A stretch of DNA of 64,000 bases from an uncultured Burkholderiales bacterium (GCA_903820745.1 CAIJIT010000049.1:24268-88267), one strand, 5' to 3'; positions 50,939-60,888 are shown, numbered from the stretch's first letter. Notes: generated from the sequence alone by a model not told the origin. Program-made: numbers and translations.

Positions 50939-51783
50939 AGCAGATCGGCCGTCTCGGTGTCTATGCCTTCCTGGTCGGCGCGGCGCTGTTCTTCCTCGCG
51001 CCGCTCTACATCATGGTCATCACCTCGCTGAAATCGATGGAAGAAATCCGCGCCGGACAGCTCTTTTCGTTGCCACTCGAGCTGACGCTGGCGCCCTGGC
51101 GCGCCGCCTGGAGCGAGGCTTGCACCGGTCTGTCCTGCGAAGGCGTCAGCGTCGGCTTCTGGAACTCGGTCAGCATCGTCATCCCGGCCACGATCCTGCC
51201 GATTCTGCTCGGCGCCTTGAATGGTTATGCCTTGAGTTGCTGGCGCCCGCGTGGCGCCGATGCGCTGTTCGCCTTGTTGATGCTCGGGGCTTTCATTCCG
51301 GTGCAGGTGATGATCTACCCGCTGGTCAAGATGCTCGCTGCGGTCGGCCTGTTCGGCTCGCTGCCCGGCATCGTGCTGGTCCACATCATCTTCAGCATGC
51401 CGGTGATGACGCTGCTGTTCCGCAACTATTACCTGGCGATTCCGCGGGAGTTGTTCAATGCCGCAAGGATCGACGGCGGAGGCTTCTGGCGCATCTTTGT
51501 CGAGCTGATGCTGCCGATGTCGACACCGATCATCATCGTTGCGGCGATCATGCAGGTGACCGGTGTCTGGAAGGACTACATCCTCGGCCTGGTCTTCGCT
51601 GGCCACGACAACCTGCCGATGACGGTGCAGCTGAACAATGTCATCAACACCACCACTGGCGAGCGCCTTTACAACGTCAATATGGCCGCCACCCTGCTCA
51701 CTTCGATGCTGCCCTTGCTGGTCTATTTCGTCTCGGGGCGCTGGTTTGTCCGTGGCATCACGGCTGGCGCGGTGAAGGGCTGA
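50935..51783 (+). CDS. Carbohydrate ABC transporter permease (MalG type), system 3
   Basis: ELFNAARIDGGGFWRIFVELMLPMSTPIIIV; FVRGITAGAVKG C-terminus like system 1. Confidence 0.94.
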   Translation: MKQIGRLGVYAFLVGAALFFLAPLYIMVITSLKSMEEIRAGQLFSLPLELTLAPWRAAWSEACTGLSCEGVSVGFWNSVSIVIPATILPILLGALNGYALSCWRPRGADALFALLMLGAFIPVQVMIYPLVKMLAAVGLFGSLPGIVLVHIIFSMPVMTLLFRNYYLAIPRELFNAARIDGGGFWRIFVELMLPMSTPIIIVAAIMQVTGVWKDYILGLVFAGHDNLPMTVQLNNVINTTTGERLYNVNMAATLLTSMLPLLVYFVSGRWFVRGITAGAVKG

Positions 51784-51790
51784 GACAGCG

Positions 51791-52888
51791 ATGAAGCACA
51801 CCGACCCGTCCCGCAAGAACGCCGTCAAGGTCAGCCGGCTGGCCATCAATTTTGGCGCCAGCCAGGTCATCAAGGGGCTCGATCTGGAAGTTGCCGAGGG
51901 CGAATTCCTGGTGCTGCTGGGCCCGTCGGGTTGCGGCAAATCGACCTTGCTGAACGGCATTGCCGGCTTGATCGAGGTTGCCGAAGGCCGCATCGAAATC
52001 GGCGGACAGGACATGGCGCAGGCCGACCCGAGCTTGCGCGGGATCGGCATGGTTTTCCAGTCCTATGCGCTTTACCCGACGATGACGGTCGAGCGCAATA
52101 TCTCTTTCGCACTGCGCGTCAGCGGCTGCCCGAAGCCGGAAATCGCCCAGCGCGTGCAGCAGGTCGCGCAACTGCTGCAACTCGAGCCGCTGCTGCAGCG
52201 CCGACCGGCGCAGTTGTCGGGTGGCCAGCGCCAACGGGTGGCGATCGGCCGCGCGCTGGTGCGCCAGGCCAAGGTGCTGCTGTTCGACGAGCCGCTCTCG
52301 AACCTCGACGCCAAGCTGCGCACCGAACTGCGCCGCGAGCTCAAGCTGCTGCACAAGAAGCTCGGCTCGACGATGATTTATGTCACCCATGACCAGGTCG
52401 AAGCAATGACGCTGGCGAGCCGCATCGTCGTCATGCGCGAGGGTCAGATCCAGCAGATCGGCGCACCGGCCGAGGTTTACGACAGGCCCGCCAACCGGTT
52501 CGTCGCCGGCTTTCTCGGCGCCCCGGGGATGAACTTCATCGCTGGCCAGATGCAACTGGCCTCGTCTGGCGCTGCTTCGCTGGCATTGCCGTTGGCAGTC
52601 GACCTGTCAGCCTATGCCTTCGAGGCGCGGCCGCTGCAAAATCAGCCGATCTTGCTGGGCATCAGGCCCGAGCATGTGCTGATCAGCGCTGACGGAGACT
52701 TTGCGGGCAAGGTCCAGCTGATCGAGCCCATGGGCAACCACCAGGTGCTCTGGATCGAGTCGGCCGGGCAGACAATGGCCGCAGTCACCCACGAAGCAAT
52801 GAACCTGACCGTCGACAGCGAATTGCGCTTCAGCTTTGACCCCGCCCGCTTCTCGCTGTTTGACCCGGCCTCCGGACAACGGATTTGA
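51791..52888 (+). CDS. Sugar ABC transporter ATP-binding protein, system 3
   Basis: [51 protein letters not shown]. Confidence 0.95.
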   Translation: MKHTDPSRKNAVKVSRLAINFGASQVIKGLDLEVAEGEFLVLLGPSGCGKSTLLNGIAGLIEVAEGRIEIGGQDMAQADPSLRGIGMVFQSYALYPTMTVERNISFALRVSGCPKPEIAQRVQQVAQLLQLEPLLQRRPAQLSGGQRQRVAIGRALVRQAKVLLFDEPLSNLDAKLRTELRRELKLLHKKLGSTMIYVTHDQVEAMTLASRIVVMREGQIQQIGAPAEVYDRPANRFVAGFLGAPGMNFIAGQMQLASSGAASLALPLAVDLSAYAFEARPLQNQPILLGIRPEHVLISADGDFAGKVQLIEPMGNHQVLWIESAGQTMAAVTHEAMNLTVDSELRFSFDPARFSLFDPASGQRI

Positions 52889-52898
52889 AAGGAAAAGT

Positions 52899-54416
52899 AT
52901 GAGCCTCCATCCCCTGAAAAAAATCGTCGTCGTCGGCGGCGGAACGGCCGGCTGGATGACGGCTGCGATGCTGTCCAAGCTGCTGACGCCGACTTACCAG
53001 GTGCGGCTGATCGAGTCTGACGAGATCGGCATCATCGGCGTCGGTGAGGCCACCATCCCGCATATCCGCGCCTTCAATCTGGCCTTGGGCATCGACGAAG
53101 ACGAGTTCGTTCGTGCCACCCAGGGCACCTTCAAACTCGGCATCGAGTTCGTCAACTGGGGTGCGATCGGCGATCGCTATATCCACGGTTTCGGCAAGGT
53201 CGGCCAGGAACTCGACGCGATTTCCTTTCACCATTACTGGCTGCGCCTGCTCGGCGAAGGCAGCCGCCAGGCTGGCGACCTGAGTGAATACTCACTTAAC
53301 ACGATGGCGCCCAAACATGCGAAGTTCATGCGCGCACGGCCCGACATGGCCGGCTCGCCGCTGGCCGACCTGAACAGCGCCTTCCATTTCGACGCCAGCC
53401 TCTACGCACGCTTTCTGCGCGGCTTTGCCGAGCAGCGCGGCGTGCAGCGCACCGAAGGCAAGATCGAGCAGGTCCTGCAGCGCGAGCCCGACGGCCATAT
53501 CAGCGCCTTGCGCCTGGCCAGCGGCGAGCTGATCGAGGGCGATTTCTTCATTGACTGCTCGGGCATCCGCGCCCTGCTGATCGAGCAGACCTTGAAAACA
53601 GGCCATGAAGACTGGACCCATTGGCTGCCCTGCGACCGCGCTTATGCCGTGCCCTGTGCATCGGCCGGCCCTTTGCTGCCGATGACGCGCTCGACCGCCC
53701 ATGGCTCTGGCTGGCAATGGCGGATTCCGCTGCAGCACCGTACCGGCAATGGCCATGTCTATTCGAGCCGCTTCATGGGCGACGACGAAGCCAAGGCCAT
53801 CCTGCTGGCCAACCTCGACGGCGAGCCGCTGGCCGAACCGCGCCAGGTGAAGTTCGTCACCGGCCGGCGGCGCCAGTTCTGGAACGGCAATTGCGTCGCG
53901 ATCGGCCTGTCGAGCGGCTTTCTCGAGCCGCTCGAGTCGACCAGCATCCACCTGATCCAAATGGGCATCACAAGGCTGATGGCGATGTTCCCTCATGCCG
54001 GGCTCGACCAGGCCGACATCGACGAATACAACCGCCAGACCAGGTCCGAATACGAAAGCATCCGCGACTTCATCATCCTGCATTACAAGGCCACCGAGCG
54101 CAGTGACACCCCGTTCTGGAACTATTGCCGCACCATGTCCGTCCCCGAATCGCTGCAGCGCAAGATCGATCTGTTCAGCAGCAACGCGCGCTTTTTCCGC
54201 GATGGCAACGAGTTGTTCACCGAGCTGAGCTGGTTGCAGGTGTTGATCGGCCAGCGCATCCGCCCGCGCGGCTACCACCCCTTTGTCGACCACCGGCCGC
54301 GCGCCGAGGTTGAGGAATTCGTCAGCAATATCCGCGAGGTGATCCAGCGCTGCGTTGCGGTGATGCCGACGCAAGCTGATTTCATCGCCGCCAATTGCAC
54401 GGCCAAGCCGCTATGA
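52899..54416 (+). CDS. Tryptophan halogenase family flavoprotein, copy 1
   Basis: GGGTAGWMTAAML, TFKLGIEFVNWG, GWQWRIPLQHR (WxWxIP), SGFLEPLESTSIHLIQ. Confidence 0.93.
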   Translation: MSLHPLKKIVVVGGGTAGWMTAAMLSKLLTPTYQVRLIESDEIGIIGVGEATIPHIRAFNLALGIDEDEFVRATQGTFKLGIEFVNWGAIGDRYIHGFGKVGQELDAISFHHYWLRLLGEGSRQAGDLSEYSLNTMAPKHAKFMRARPDMAGSPLADLNSAFHFDASLYARFLRGFAEQRGVQRTEGKIEQVLQREPDGHISALRLASGELIEGDFFIDCSGIRALLIEQTLKTGHEDWTHWLPCDRAYAVPCASAGPLLPMTRSTAHGSGWQWRIPLQHRTGNGHVYSSRFMGDDEAKAILLANLDGEPLAEPRQVKFVTGRRRQFWNGNCVAIGLSSGFLEPLESTSIHLIQMGITRLMAMFPHAGLDQADIDEYNRQTRSEYESIRDFIILHYKATERSDTPFWNYCRTMSVPESLQRKIDLFSSNARFFRDGNELFTELSWLQVLIGQRIRPRGYHPFVDHRPRAEVEEFVSNIREVIQRCVAVMPTQADFIAANCTAKPL

Positions 54417-55924
54417 CCCATCCGACCGCGCTCAATATCGTCATCGTCGGAGGCGGCACGGCAGGCTGGATGACGGCGGCGGCGCTGTCCAAACGGCTCG
54501 GCGATCAGTACCGGATCCAGCTGGTTGAATCGGACGAAATCGGCACCATCGGTGTGGGTGAAGCGACGATTCCGAACATCAAGAACTTCAACGCGACCTT
54601 GGAAATCGACGAGGACGATTTCATCCGCGCCACCCAGGGTACGTTCAAGCTGGGCATCGAGTTCGTCGACTGGGGCGCCATCGGTGACCGCTATATCCAT
54701 GGGTTTGGCAAGGTCGGGCAGGAATTCGACGCCCTGGCCTTTCACCATTACTGGCTGCGCCTGCGCCGGCAGGGGCTGGCCAGCGATCTGGGCGACTATT
54801 CGATCAACACGGTGGCGCCGTTGCAGGCCAAGTTCATGCGCCCGCGCCCCGAGATGGCCGGCTCGCCGCTGGCTGAGATCGCCTATGCCTACCATTTCGA
54901 TGCCAGCCTGTATGCGCGCTTTCTGCGCGACTATGCCCAAAAGCGTGGTGTGCTGCGCAGCGAAGGTCGGGTCGTCGAGGTGCTGCAACGTGAGCCCGAT
55001 GGTCACATCACCGGCGTCAGGCTCGCTGGCGGCGAATTGATCAGCGGTGATTTTTTCATCGACTGTTCGGGCATCTGCGCGCTGCTGATCGAGCAGACCT
55101 TGCCTTGCGGTTATGACGATTGGCGCCATGGGTTGCCCTGCGACCGTGCGATCGCCCTGCCCTGCGCCAGCGCCGGGCCCCTGTTGCCGATCACGCGCTC
55201 GACTGCGCGCAGCGCCGGCTGGCAATGGCGCATCCCCTTGCAGCACAGGATCGGCAACGACCCTGTCTATTCCAGCCGCTTCATGGGCGACGAAGAAGCC
55301 GGCGCCATCCTGCTTGCCAACCTGGACGCCGATCCCTTGGCCGAACCGCGCACGATCGCCTATGTACCCGGCAGGCGCAAGCAGTTCTGGAACCGCAACT
55401 GTGTCGCGATCGGACTGGCCGCCGGATTCTTCGAGCCAATTGAATCGACCAATATCCAGCTGATACAGACCGCCCTGGCGCGGCTGATCGCCTTCTTTCC
55501 GCATGCCGGCATCGAGCCGGCCGATGTCGACGAGTACAACCGGCAAACCGAGTTTGAATATGAGCGCATTCGCGACTTCATCATCCTGCATTACAAGGCG
55601 ACCACCCGCGACGATTCGGCCTGCTGGAACGACTGCCGCGGGATGGACATCCCGGACACCCTGCAGCGCAAGATCGACCTCTATGCCAGCAACGGACGCA
55701 TCTTCCGCGAGGGCGGCGAGTTGTTCGCCGAGCTGAGCTGGTTGCAGGTCATCCAGGGTCAGGGTATCGAGCCGAGGGGCTATCACCCCTTCACCGACAA
55801 ACTGCCGCAGCAAGACCTGCTTGAATTTAGGGCCAATGTGAAGGATGGGATCAAGCGCTGCGCCAAGGTGATGCCGGATCAAGCTGAGTTCATCAAGGAA
55901 CACTGCGTGGCGGGGCAGCGATGA
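54413..55924 (+). CDS. Tryptophan halogenase family flavoprotein, copy 2
   Basis: GGGTAGWMTAAAL, TFKLGIEFVDWG, GWQWRIPLQHR, AGFFEPIESTNIQLIQ; clear paralogue of copy 1. Confidence 0.93.
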   Translation: MTHPTALNIVIVGGGTAGWMTAAALSKRLGDQYRIQLVESDEIGTIGVGEATIPNIKNFNATLEIDEDDFIRATQGTFKLGIEFVDWGAIGDRYIHGFGKVGQEFDALAFHHYWLRLRRQGLASDLGDYSINTVAPLQAKFMRPRPEMAGSPLAEIAYAYHFDASLYARFLRDYAQKRGVLRSEGRVVEVLQREPDGHITGVRLAGGELISGDFFIDCSGICALLIEQTLPCGYDDWRHGLPCDRAIALPCASAGPLLPITRSTARSAGWQWRIPLQHRIGNDPVYSSRFMGDEEAGAILLANLDADPLAEPRTIAYVPGRRKQFWNRNCVAIGLAAGFFEPIESTNIQLIQTALARLIAFFPHAGIEPADVDEYNRQTEFEYERIRDFIILHYKATTRDDSACWNDCRGMDIPDTLQRKIDLYASNGRIFREGGELFAELSWLQVIQGQGIEPRGYHPFTDKLPQQDLLEFRANVKDGIKRCAKVMPDQAEFIKEHCVAGQR

Positions 55925-56769
55925 GGCCGGCGCTGAGGCTGCTGGCCTGCTGGCTGGCCCTGGTCGTGCCAGCGGCCTTTGCTGTCGATGCAGCGCAGCC
56001 CTTCAACGTCGCCACCTACAACTTGCGGCTCAATCTCGCCCAGGATGGCGTCAACGCCTGGCCCAAGCGCAAGGAGGCGGTCAAGGCCTTGATCCGCTAT
56101 CACGAGTTCGACATTTTCGGCACCCAGGAAGGCCTGCCCTTGCAGATTGACGAGCTGGCCGAGATGGCCGAGTTTGCCTATGTCGGCGTTGGCCGCGATG
56201 ACGGCCAGCGCGCCGGCGAACATGCGGCGATCTTCTTTCGCAAGGCGCGCTTCAAGGCCTTGAAACATGGCGACTTCTGGTTCAGCGAAACACCAGACCG
56301 GCCGTCGAAGGGCTGGGATGGACGCTGCTGCAACCGGCTGGCCAGCTGGGTGCAGTTGCACGACCGGCTCAGCGGCCGCAGCTTCTATGTTTTCAGCTCG
56401 CATTTCGACCATGAGGGCGTGCAGGCCAGGCGCGAGTCGGCCAGGCTGCTGCTGCGCAAGATCGCCGAGATCGCGGCCGATTCACCGGTGATCAATCTGG
56501 GCGATTTCAACTCGACGCCCGAGACTGAGCAGATTCAACTGATGCAAGCGGCGCTGCGTGATGCCTACCGGGTCAGCGAGACCGCGCCCTATGGTCCGGT
56601 CGGTACCTTCAACGATTTCAAGATCGACGCCGCCATGGCCGAGCGCATCGACTATGTCTTTCTCAGCCCCGGCTTTCGGGTGCTCAAGTACGCCGTGCTC
56701 AGCGACTCCTACGCCGGGCGCTTCCCTTCTGACCATCATCCGGTCGCGGTGCGGCTGAGCCTGGACTGA
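55921..56769 (+). CDS. Endonuclease/exonuclease/phosphatase (EEP) family protein, secreted
   Basis: Signal peptide; VATYNLRLN, FDIFGTQEGLPLQIDEL, SSHFDHEGVQARRESARLL, NLGDFNSTPE, RIDYVFLSPGF, SDHHPVAVRL. Confidence 0.92.
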   Translation: MRPALRLLACWLALVVPAAFAVDAAQPFNVATYNLRLNLAQDGVNAWPKRKEAVKALIRYHEFDIFGTQEGLPLQIDELAEMAEFAYVGVGRDDGQRAGEHAAIFFRKARFKALKHGDFWFSETPDRPSKGWDGRCCNRLASWVQLHDRLSGRSFYVFSSHFDHEGVQARRESARLLLRKIAEIAADSPVINLGDFNSTPETEQIQLMQAALRDAYRVSETAPYGPVGTFNDFKIDAAMAERIDYVFLSPGFRVLKYAVLSDSYAGRFPSDHHPVAVRLSLD

Positions 56770-56770
56770 G

Positions 56771-59020
56771 ATGCTCGTCTTGGACTCAAAACAGGCGCGT
56801 CATTGCGCAGCAGCCTTGCTGCTCTTCACCCTGACCCTGGGCGCCAAAGCACAGACCTTGCAGGACAAGGCCGAGCGCCTGCTGCAGCAGATGACGGTCG
56901 AGGAAAAGATCGGTCAGTTGACCCAATATTCGGGCGACTGGCGAGCCACCGGTCCGGTGACTTTCAAGGGCAACCATGAAGAGGGCATCCGGGGTGGCCA
57001 GATCGGCGCGATGTTGAATGTGCTGGGCGCCAATTCAACCCGCGCCTACCAGCAGATTGCGATGCAGTCGCGCCTGAAGATCCCGCTGCTGTTCGGCCAG
57101 GACGTGATCCATGGCTACAAGACCACCTTCCCGATTCCGCTGGCCGAAGCCGCCAGCTTTGACCTCGAAGCGATCGAGCGTTCGGCGCGAATTGCCGCCA
57201 CCGAAGCTGCCGCCAGCGGCGTCCACTGGACATTCGCGCCGATGGTCGACATCGCCCGCGATCCGCGCTGGGGCCGGGTGATGGAAGGCGCTGGCGAGGA
57301 CAGCTGGCTGGGGTCGAAAATCGCCTATGCCCGTGTGAAGGGATTCCAGGGGCGCCAGCTCGGCGACACCGATGCGGTGATGGCCACGGTCAAGCATTTC
57401 GCCGCCTATGGCGCCGCGGCTGCCGGCCGCGATTACAACTCGGTCGACATGAGCGAGCGGATGCTCTGGGAAACCTATCTGCCGCCGTTCAAGGCAGCGC
57501 TCGACGCGGGTGCCGCGACCTTCATGAACGCCTTCAACGATTTGAACGGCATCCCGGCCAGTGGCAGCCAATACCTGCAGCGCGAGATCCTCAAAGGGCG
57601 CTGGGGCTTCAGCGGCTTTGTCGTCTCTGACTGGGGTTCGATCGGCGAGATGGTCCCGCATGGCTATGCCAAGGACGCCAGGGGCGCGGCGCTGGCTGCG
57701 ATCAAGGCCGGCAGCGACATGGACATGGAGAGCAACGCCTACCGCAACCACCTCGGGTCATTGATCGCTGACGGCCTGGTGCCGGCAACGCTGCTCGACG
57801 ATGCGGTGCGCCGGATCCTGCGCAAGAAGTTCGAGCTCGGCCTGTTCGACGATCCCTATCGCTTCAGCGATGCCAAGCGCGAGCTGGCGATGTTGAACCA
57901 GCCTGCGCACCGCCAGGCGGCACGCGATATGGCGGCCAAAAGCATCGTGCTGCTGAAGAACAAGCCGCGCATCCTGCCCTTGAGCGCCAGCGGCAAGACC
58001 ATTGCCTTCATCGGGCCGTTGGTCAAGGCCGTCGAAGACAACCTGGGCGCCTGGTCGGTGAAGCTGCCTGATGTCGACTATTCGAAGTTCATCGTCTCGC
58101 AATGGGAAGGTGTGAAAAACCGTCTCGGCCCGGGCAGTAAATTGCTCTACGCCAAAGGCTGCGACATCGAGGGCGAACGGCGCGACGGCTTCAAGGAAGC
58201 GGTAGCCGCAGCGCTGCAGGCCGATGTCGTGGTGGTCAGCGTTGGCGAGAGCGCCGGCATGAGCGGCGAGGCCAAGAGCCGCGCCAGGATCGGCCTGCCC
58301 GGCGTGCAGGAAGAGCTGATCAAGGCCCTGCATGCCACCGGCAAACCGATCGTCGTGCTGATCAACGCCGGCCGGCCGCTGATCTTCAACTGGACTGCCG
58401 AGCATGCGCATGCGATTCTCTACACCTGGTGGCTGGGTAGCGAGGCCGGCAACGCCATCGCCGATGTGCTGTTCGGCGCGCACAACCCTTCGGCGCGTCT
58501 GCCGATCAGCTTCCCGCGTGCGGAAGGCCAGATTCCGATCTATTACAACCATTTCAATACCGGCCGTCCGGTATCGGCTGACACGCAGGACGCCTTCAAG
58601 TCCGGCTATATCGACCTGCAGAATTCGCCGCAATACCCCTTCGGTTTCGGCCTCAGCTACAGCGACTTCGAATATGCCGATTTGAAGCAAGACCGGCAGA
58701 AAATTGCCGGCCAGGACAAGCTCACCGTTTCGTTGAAAGTCAGCAACACGGGGCGACTGGCCGGCGACGAATTGGTGCAGCTTTATCTGCGCGATCGGGT
58801 CGCTTCGGTGGTGCGGCCGGTCAAGGAATTGCGCGGTTTTCGGCGCATCCATCTGCAGCCGGGCCAGACCCGCGAGCTCAGCTTTGTGATCGACCGCGAA
58901 CAGCTGTCATTCTTCAACGAGCGCCTGCAATGGGCGGCCGAGCCCGGCGAGTTCGACCTGATGATCGGTGCGAGTTCAGCTGACATCAGGCTGCGCAGCA
59001 GCTTCGAGCTCACTGAATGA
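56771..59020 (+). CDS. GH3 beta-glucosidase (BglX-like)
   Basis: VEEKIGQLTQYSGDW, QDVIHGYKTTFPIPLAEAAS, WGFSGFVVSDWGSIGEMVPHG; fibronectin III-like C-terminus. Confidence 0.95.
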   Translation: MLVLDSKQARHCAAALLLFTLTLGAKAQTLQDKAERLLQQMTVEEKIGQLTQYSGDWRATGPVTFKGNHEEGIRGGQIGAMLNVLGANSTRAYQQIAMQSRLKIPLLFGQDVIHGYKTTFPIPLAEAASFDLEAIERSARIAATEAAASGVHWTFAPMVDIARDPRWGRVMEGAGEDSWLGSKIAYARVKGFQGRQLGDTDAVMATVKHFAAYGAAAAGRDYNSVDMSERMLWETYLPPFKAALDAGAATFMNAFNDLNGIPASGSQYLQREILKGRWGFSGFVVSDWGSIGEMVPHGYAKDARGAALAAIKAGSDMDMESNAYRNHLGSLIADGLVPATLLDDAVRRILRKKFELGLFDDPYRFSDAKRELAMLNQPAHRQAARDMAAKSIVLLKNKPRILPLSASGKTIAFIGPLVKAVEDNLGAWSVKLPDVDYSKFIVSQWEGVKNRLGPGSKLLYAKGCDIEGERRDGFKEAVAAALQADVVVVSVGESAGMSGEAKSRARIGLPGVQEELIKALHATGKPIVVLINAGRPLIFNWTAEHAHAILYTWWLGSEAGNAIADVLFGAHNPSARLPISFPRAEGQIPIYYNHFNTGRPVSADTQDAFKSGYIDLQNSPQYPFGFGLSYSDFEYADLKQDRQKIAGQDKLTVSLKVSNTGRLAGDELVQLYLRDRVASVVRPVKELRGFRRIHLQPGQTRELSFVIDREQLSFFNERLQWAAEPGEFDLMIGASSADIRLRSSFELTE

Positions 59021-59050
59021 GCTACCGTATGAGCTACCGTATGAGCTACC
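59017..59050 (+). repeat. 12-bp tandem repeat ATGAGCTACCGT at the GH2 start codon
   Basis: ATGAGCTACCGT ATGAGCTACCGT ATGAGCTACC giving MSYRMSYRMSYQ. Confidence 0.95.
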
Positions 59051-60888
59051 AAATTTTGCGCTCGTTGATGCTGTTGCTGGCGCTGCTCGTCCTGCGGCCC
59101 TGCCAAGCGCTGGAACAGCCTTTGTTGACCAATCTGGCGAACCGTCAGACGATCTCGCTGAACGGTGCCTGGCAGGCCATCGTCGACCCTTATGAAGCCG
59201 GCTATTACAACTATCGGCGCGAGCCCTATGACCGGCAAACGCAGCGATCAAATTCGGCCTTTTACAGCAACCATCATGCAGCGGACAAGGCGGAGCTGGT
59301 CGAATATGACTTCGACAAATCGCCGACGCTGAACGTGCCCGGCGACTGGAATTCGCAAAGCGAAAAGCTCTTTTACTACGAGGGCAATGTCTGGTTGAAG
59401 CGCAGCTTTGACTTCAGCCCCAGCCAGCAAGGCGGGCGGATATTCATCCATTTCGGCGCCGTCAGCCAGCGCGCCGAGGTCTACCTGAACGGCACCAAGC
59501 TCGGCGTTCATGACGGGGGGTTCACGCCCTTCAATTTCGAGGTCACGGCCTGGCTCCAACCGAAGGGGAATTTCCTTGTCGTCAAGGTTGACAACATCCG
59601 GCGCGCCGAAGCCGTGCCGACCAGCAGCACCGACTGGTGGAACTACGGCGGCATCACCCGCGATGTCACGCTGATCGAAGAACGCAAAACTTTTATCGAA
59701 GACCATGTCCTGCAGTTGAAGCCGGGCACGCTGCAGACGCTGGCCGGGGCCATCCGTTTGAATGGCGCAACCGGCAGCGAGCGGGTGACGGTCAGCATCC
59801 CCGAACTGCATCTCGAGAGGGTCGTCAGCGTTGATCGCGCCGGCTTGGCCAGTTACGAGATCGAAGCGCCGGGCCTGAGCCTCTGGTCGCCGGCCCGGCC
59901 CAAGCTCTACGCGGTGGTCGTCACGCTCGGTGCGCAAGCCTTGCGCGACGCGATCGGCTTTCGCAGCATCGCAACGCACGGCGCTGAGATCCTGCTGAAC
60001 GGGCAGCCGATCTTCCTGCGCGGCATTTCGATCCACGAAGAAAACGCGCTGCAAGGCCGGCGTGCCTACAGCGAGGCCGATGCGCGGCAGGCCTTGAGCT
60101 GGGCCAAAGAGCTCGGCTGCAACTATGTGCGTCTGGCCCATTACCCGCACAACGAAGCGATGCTGCGGCTTGCCGACCAAATGGGCTTGATGGTCTGGGA
60201 GGAAATCCCGGTCTACTGGACCATCGCCTTCAGCAATCCCGCCACCTTGGCCAATGCCAGCGAACAGCTGGCGGCCATGATCCGGCGCGACCGCAACCGC
60301 GCCTCGGTGATCATTTGGTCAGTGGCGAATGAAACGCCGCCGGGTGCGGCGCGCAATGCCTTTCTCGCCCACCTGATCGATCAGACCCGCCGACAGGATC
60401 CGGGCCGGTTGGTCAGCGCGGCGCTCGAAACCCATCAGGAAGGCGAGGTGACGGTCGTCTCGGACCCGATGGGCGAGTTGCTGGACATCGTCGCCTTCAA
60501 CCAATACCGCGGCTGGTATGGCGGCAGCCTTGATGATGCGCCGCAGGCGCGCTGGGAGATCCGCTCTGACAAGCCGGTGCTGGTGTCGGAATTTGGCGGC
60601 GGCGCGCTGCAGGGCCTGCATGGCCCGCGCGAGCAGCGCTGGACCGAGGAATACCAGGCCTATCTGTACCAGCAGAACCTGGCGATGCTGGAAAAAATCC
60701 CGAATCTGCGCGGCCTGAGCCCCTGGATTCTGGCCGACTTCCGCTCACCAAGGCGGGTCTTGCCCGGCATCCAGGACGGCTACAACCGCAAGGGCCTGAT
60801 CTCCAATCAGGGCATCAGGAAGCAGGCATTTTTCACGCTGCAGGATTTCTATCGAAAGATCGCGGCGCGCGGCTCGCAAGCCGAATAG
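59017..60888 (+). CDS. GH2 family glycoside hydrolase
   Basis: Sugar-binding/Ig/TIM organisation; FLRGISIHEENALQGRRAYSEADARQALSWAKELGCNYVRLAHYPHNE; acid/base SVANETP; nucleophile-like VLVSEFGGG. Confidence 0.9.
   Translation: MSYRMSYRMSYQILRSLMLLLALLVLRPCQALEQPLLTNLANRQTISLNGAWQAIVDPYEAGYYNYRREPYDRQTQRSNSAFYSNHHAADKAELVEYDFDKSPTLNVPGDWNSQSEKLFYYEGNVWLKRSFDFSPSQQGGRIFIHFGAVSQRAEVYLNGTKLGVHDGGFTPFNFEVTAWLQPKGNFLVVKVDNIRRAEAVPTSSTDWWNYGGITRDVTLIEERKTFIEDHVLQLKPGTLQTLAGAIRLNGATGSERVTVSIPELHLERVVSVDRAGLASYEIEAPGLSLWSPARPKLYAVVVTLGAQALRDAIGFRSIATHGAEILLNGQPIFLRGISIHEENALQGRRAYSEADARQALSWAKELGCNYVRLAHYPHNEAMLRLADQMGLMVWEEIPVYWTIAFSNPATLANASEQLAAMIRRDRNRASVIIWSVANETPPGAARNAFLAHLIDQTRRQDPGRLVSAALETHQEGEVTVVSDPMGELLDIVAFNQYRGWYGGSLDDAPQARWEIRSDKPVLVSEFGGGALQGLHGPREQRWTEEYQAYLYQQNLAMLEKIPNLRGLSPWILADFRSPRRVLPGIQDGYNRKGLISNQGIRKQAFFTLQDFYRKIAARGSQAE

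Noticed and set aside
52899-55924. Halogenated natural-product biosynthetic gene cluster
   Set aside because: No NRPS, PKS, terpene, RiPP or tryptophan-modifying genes nearby; the context is carbohydrate uptake and hydrolysis.
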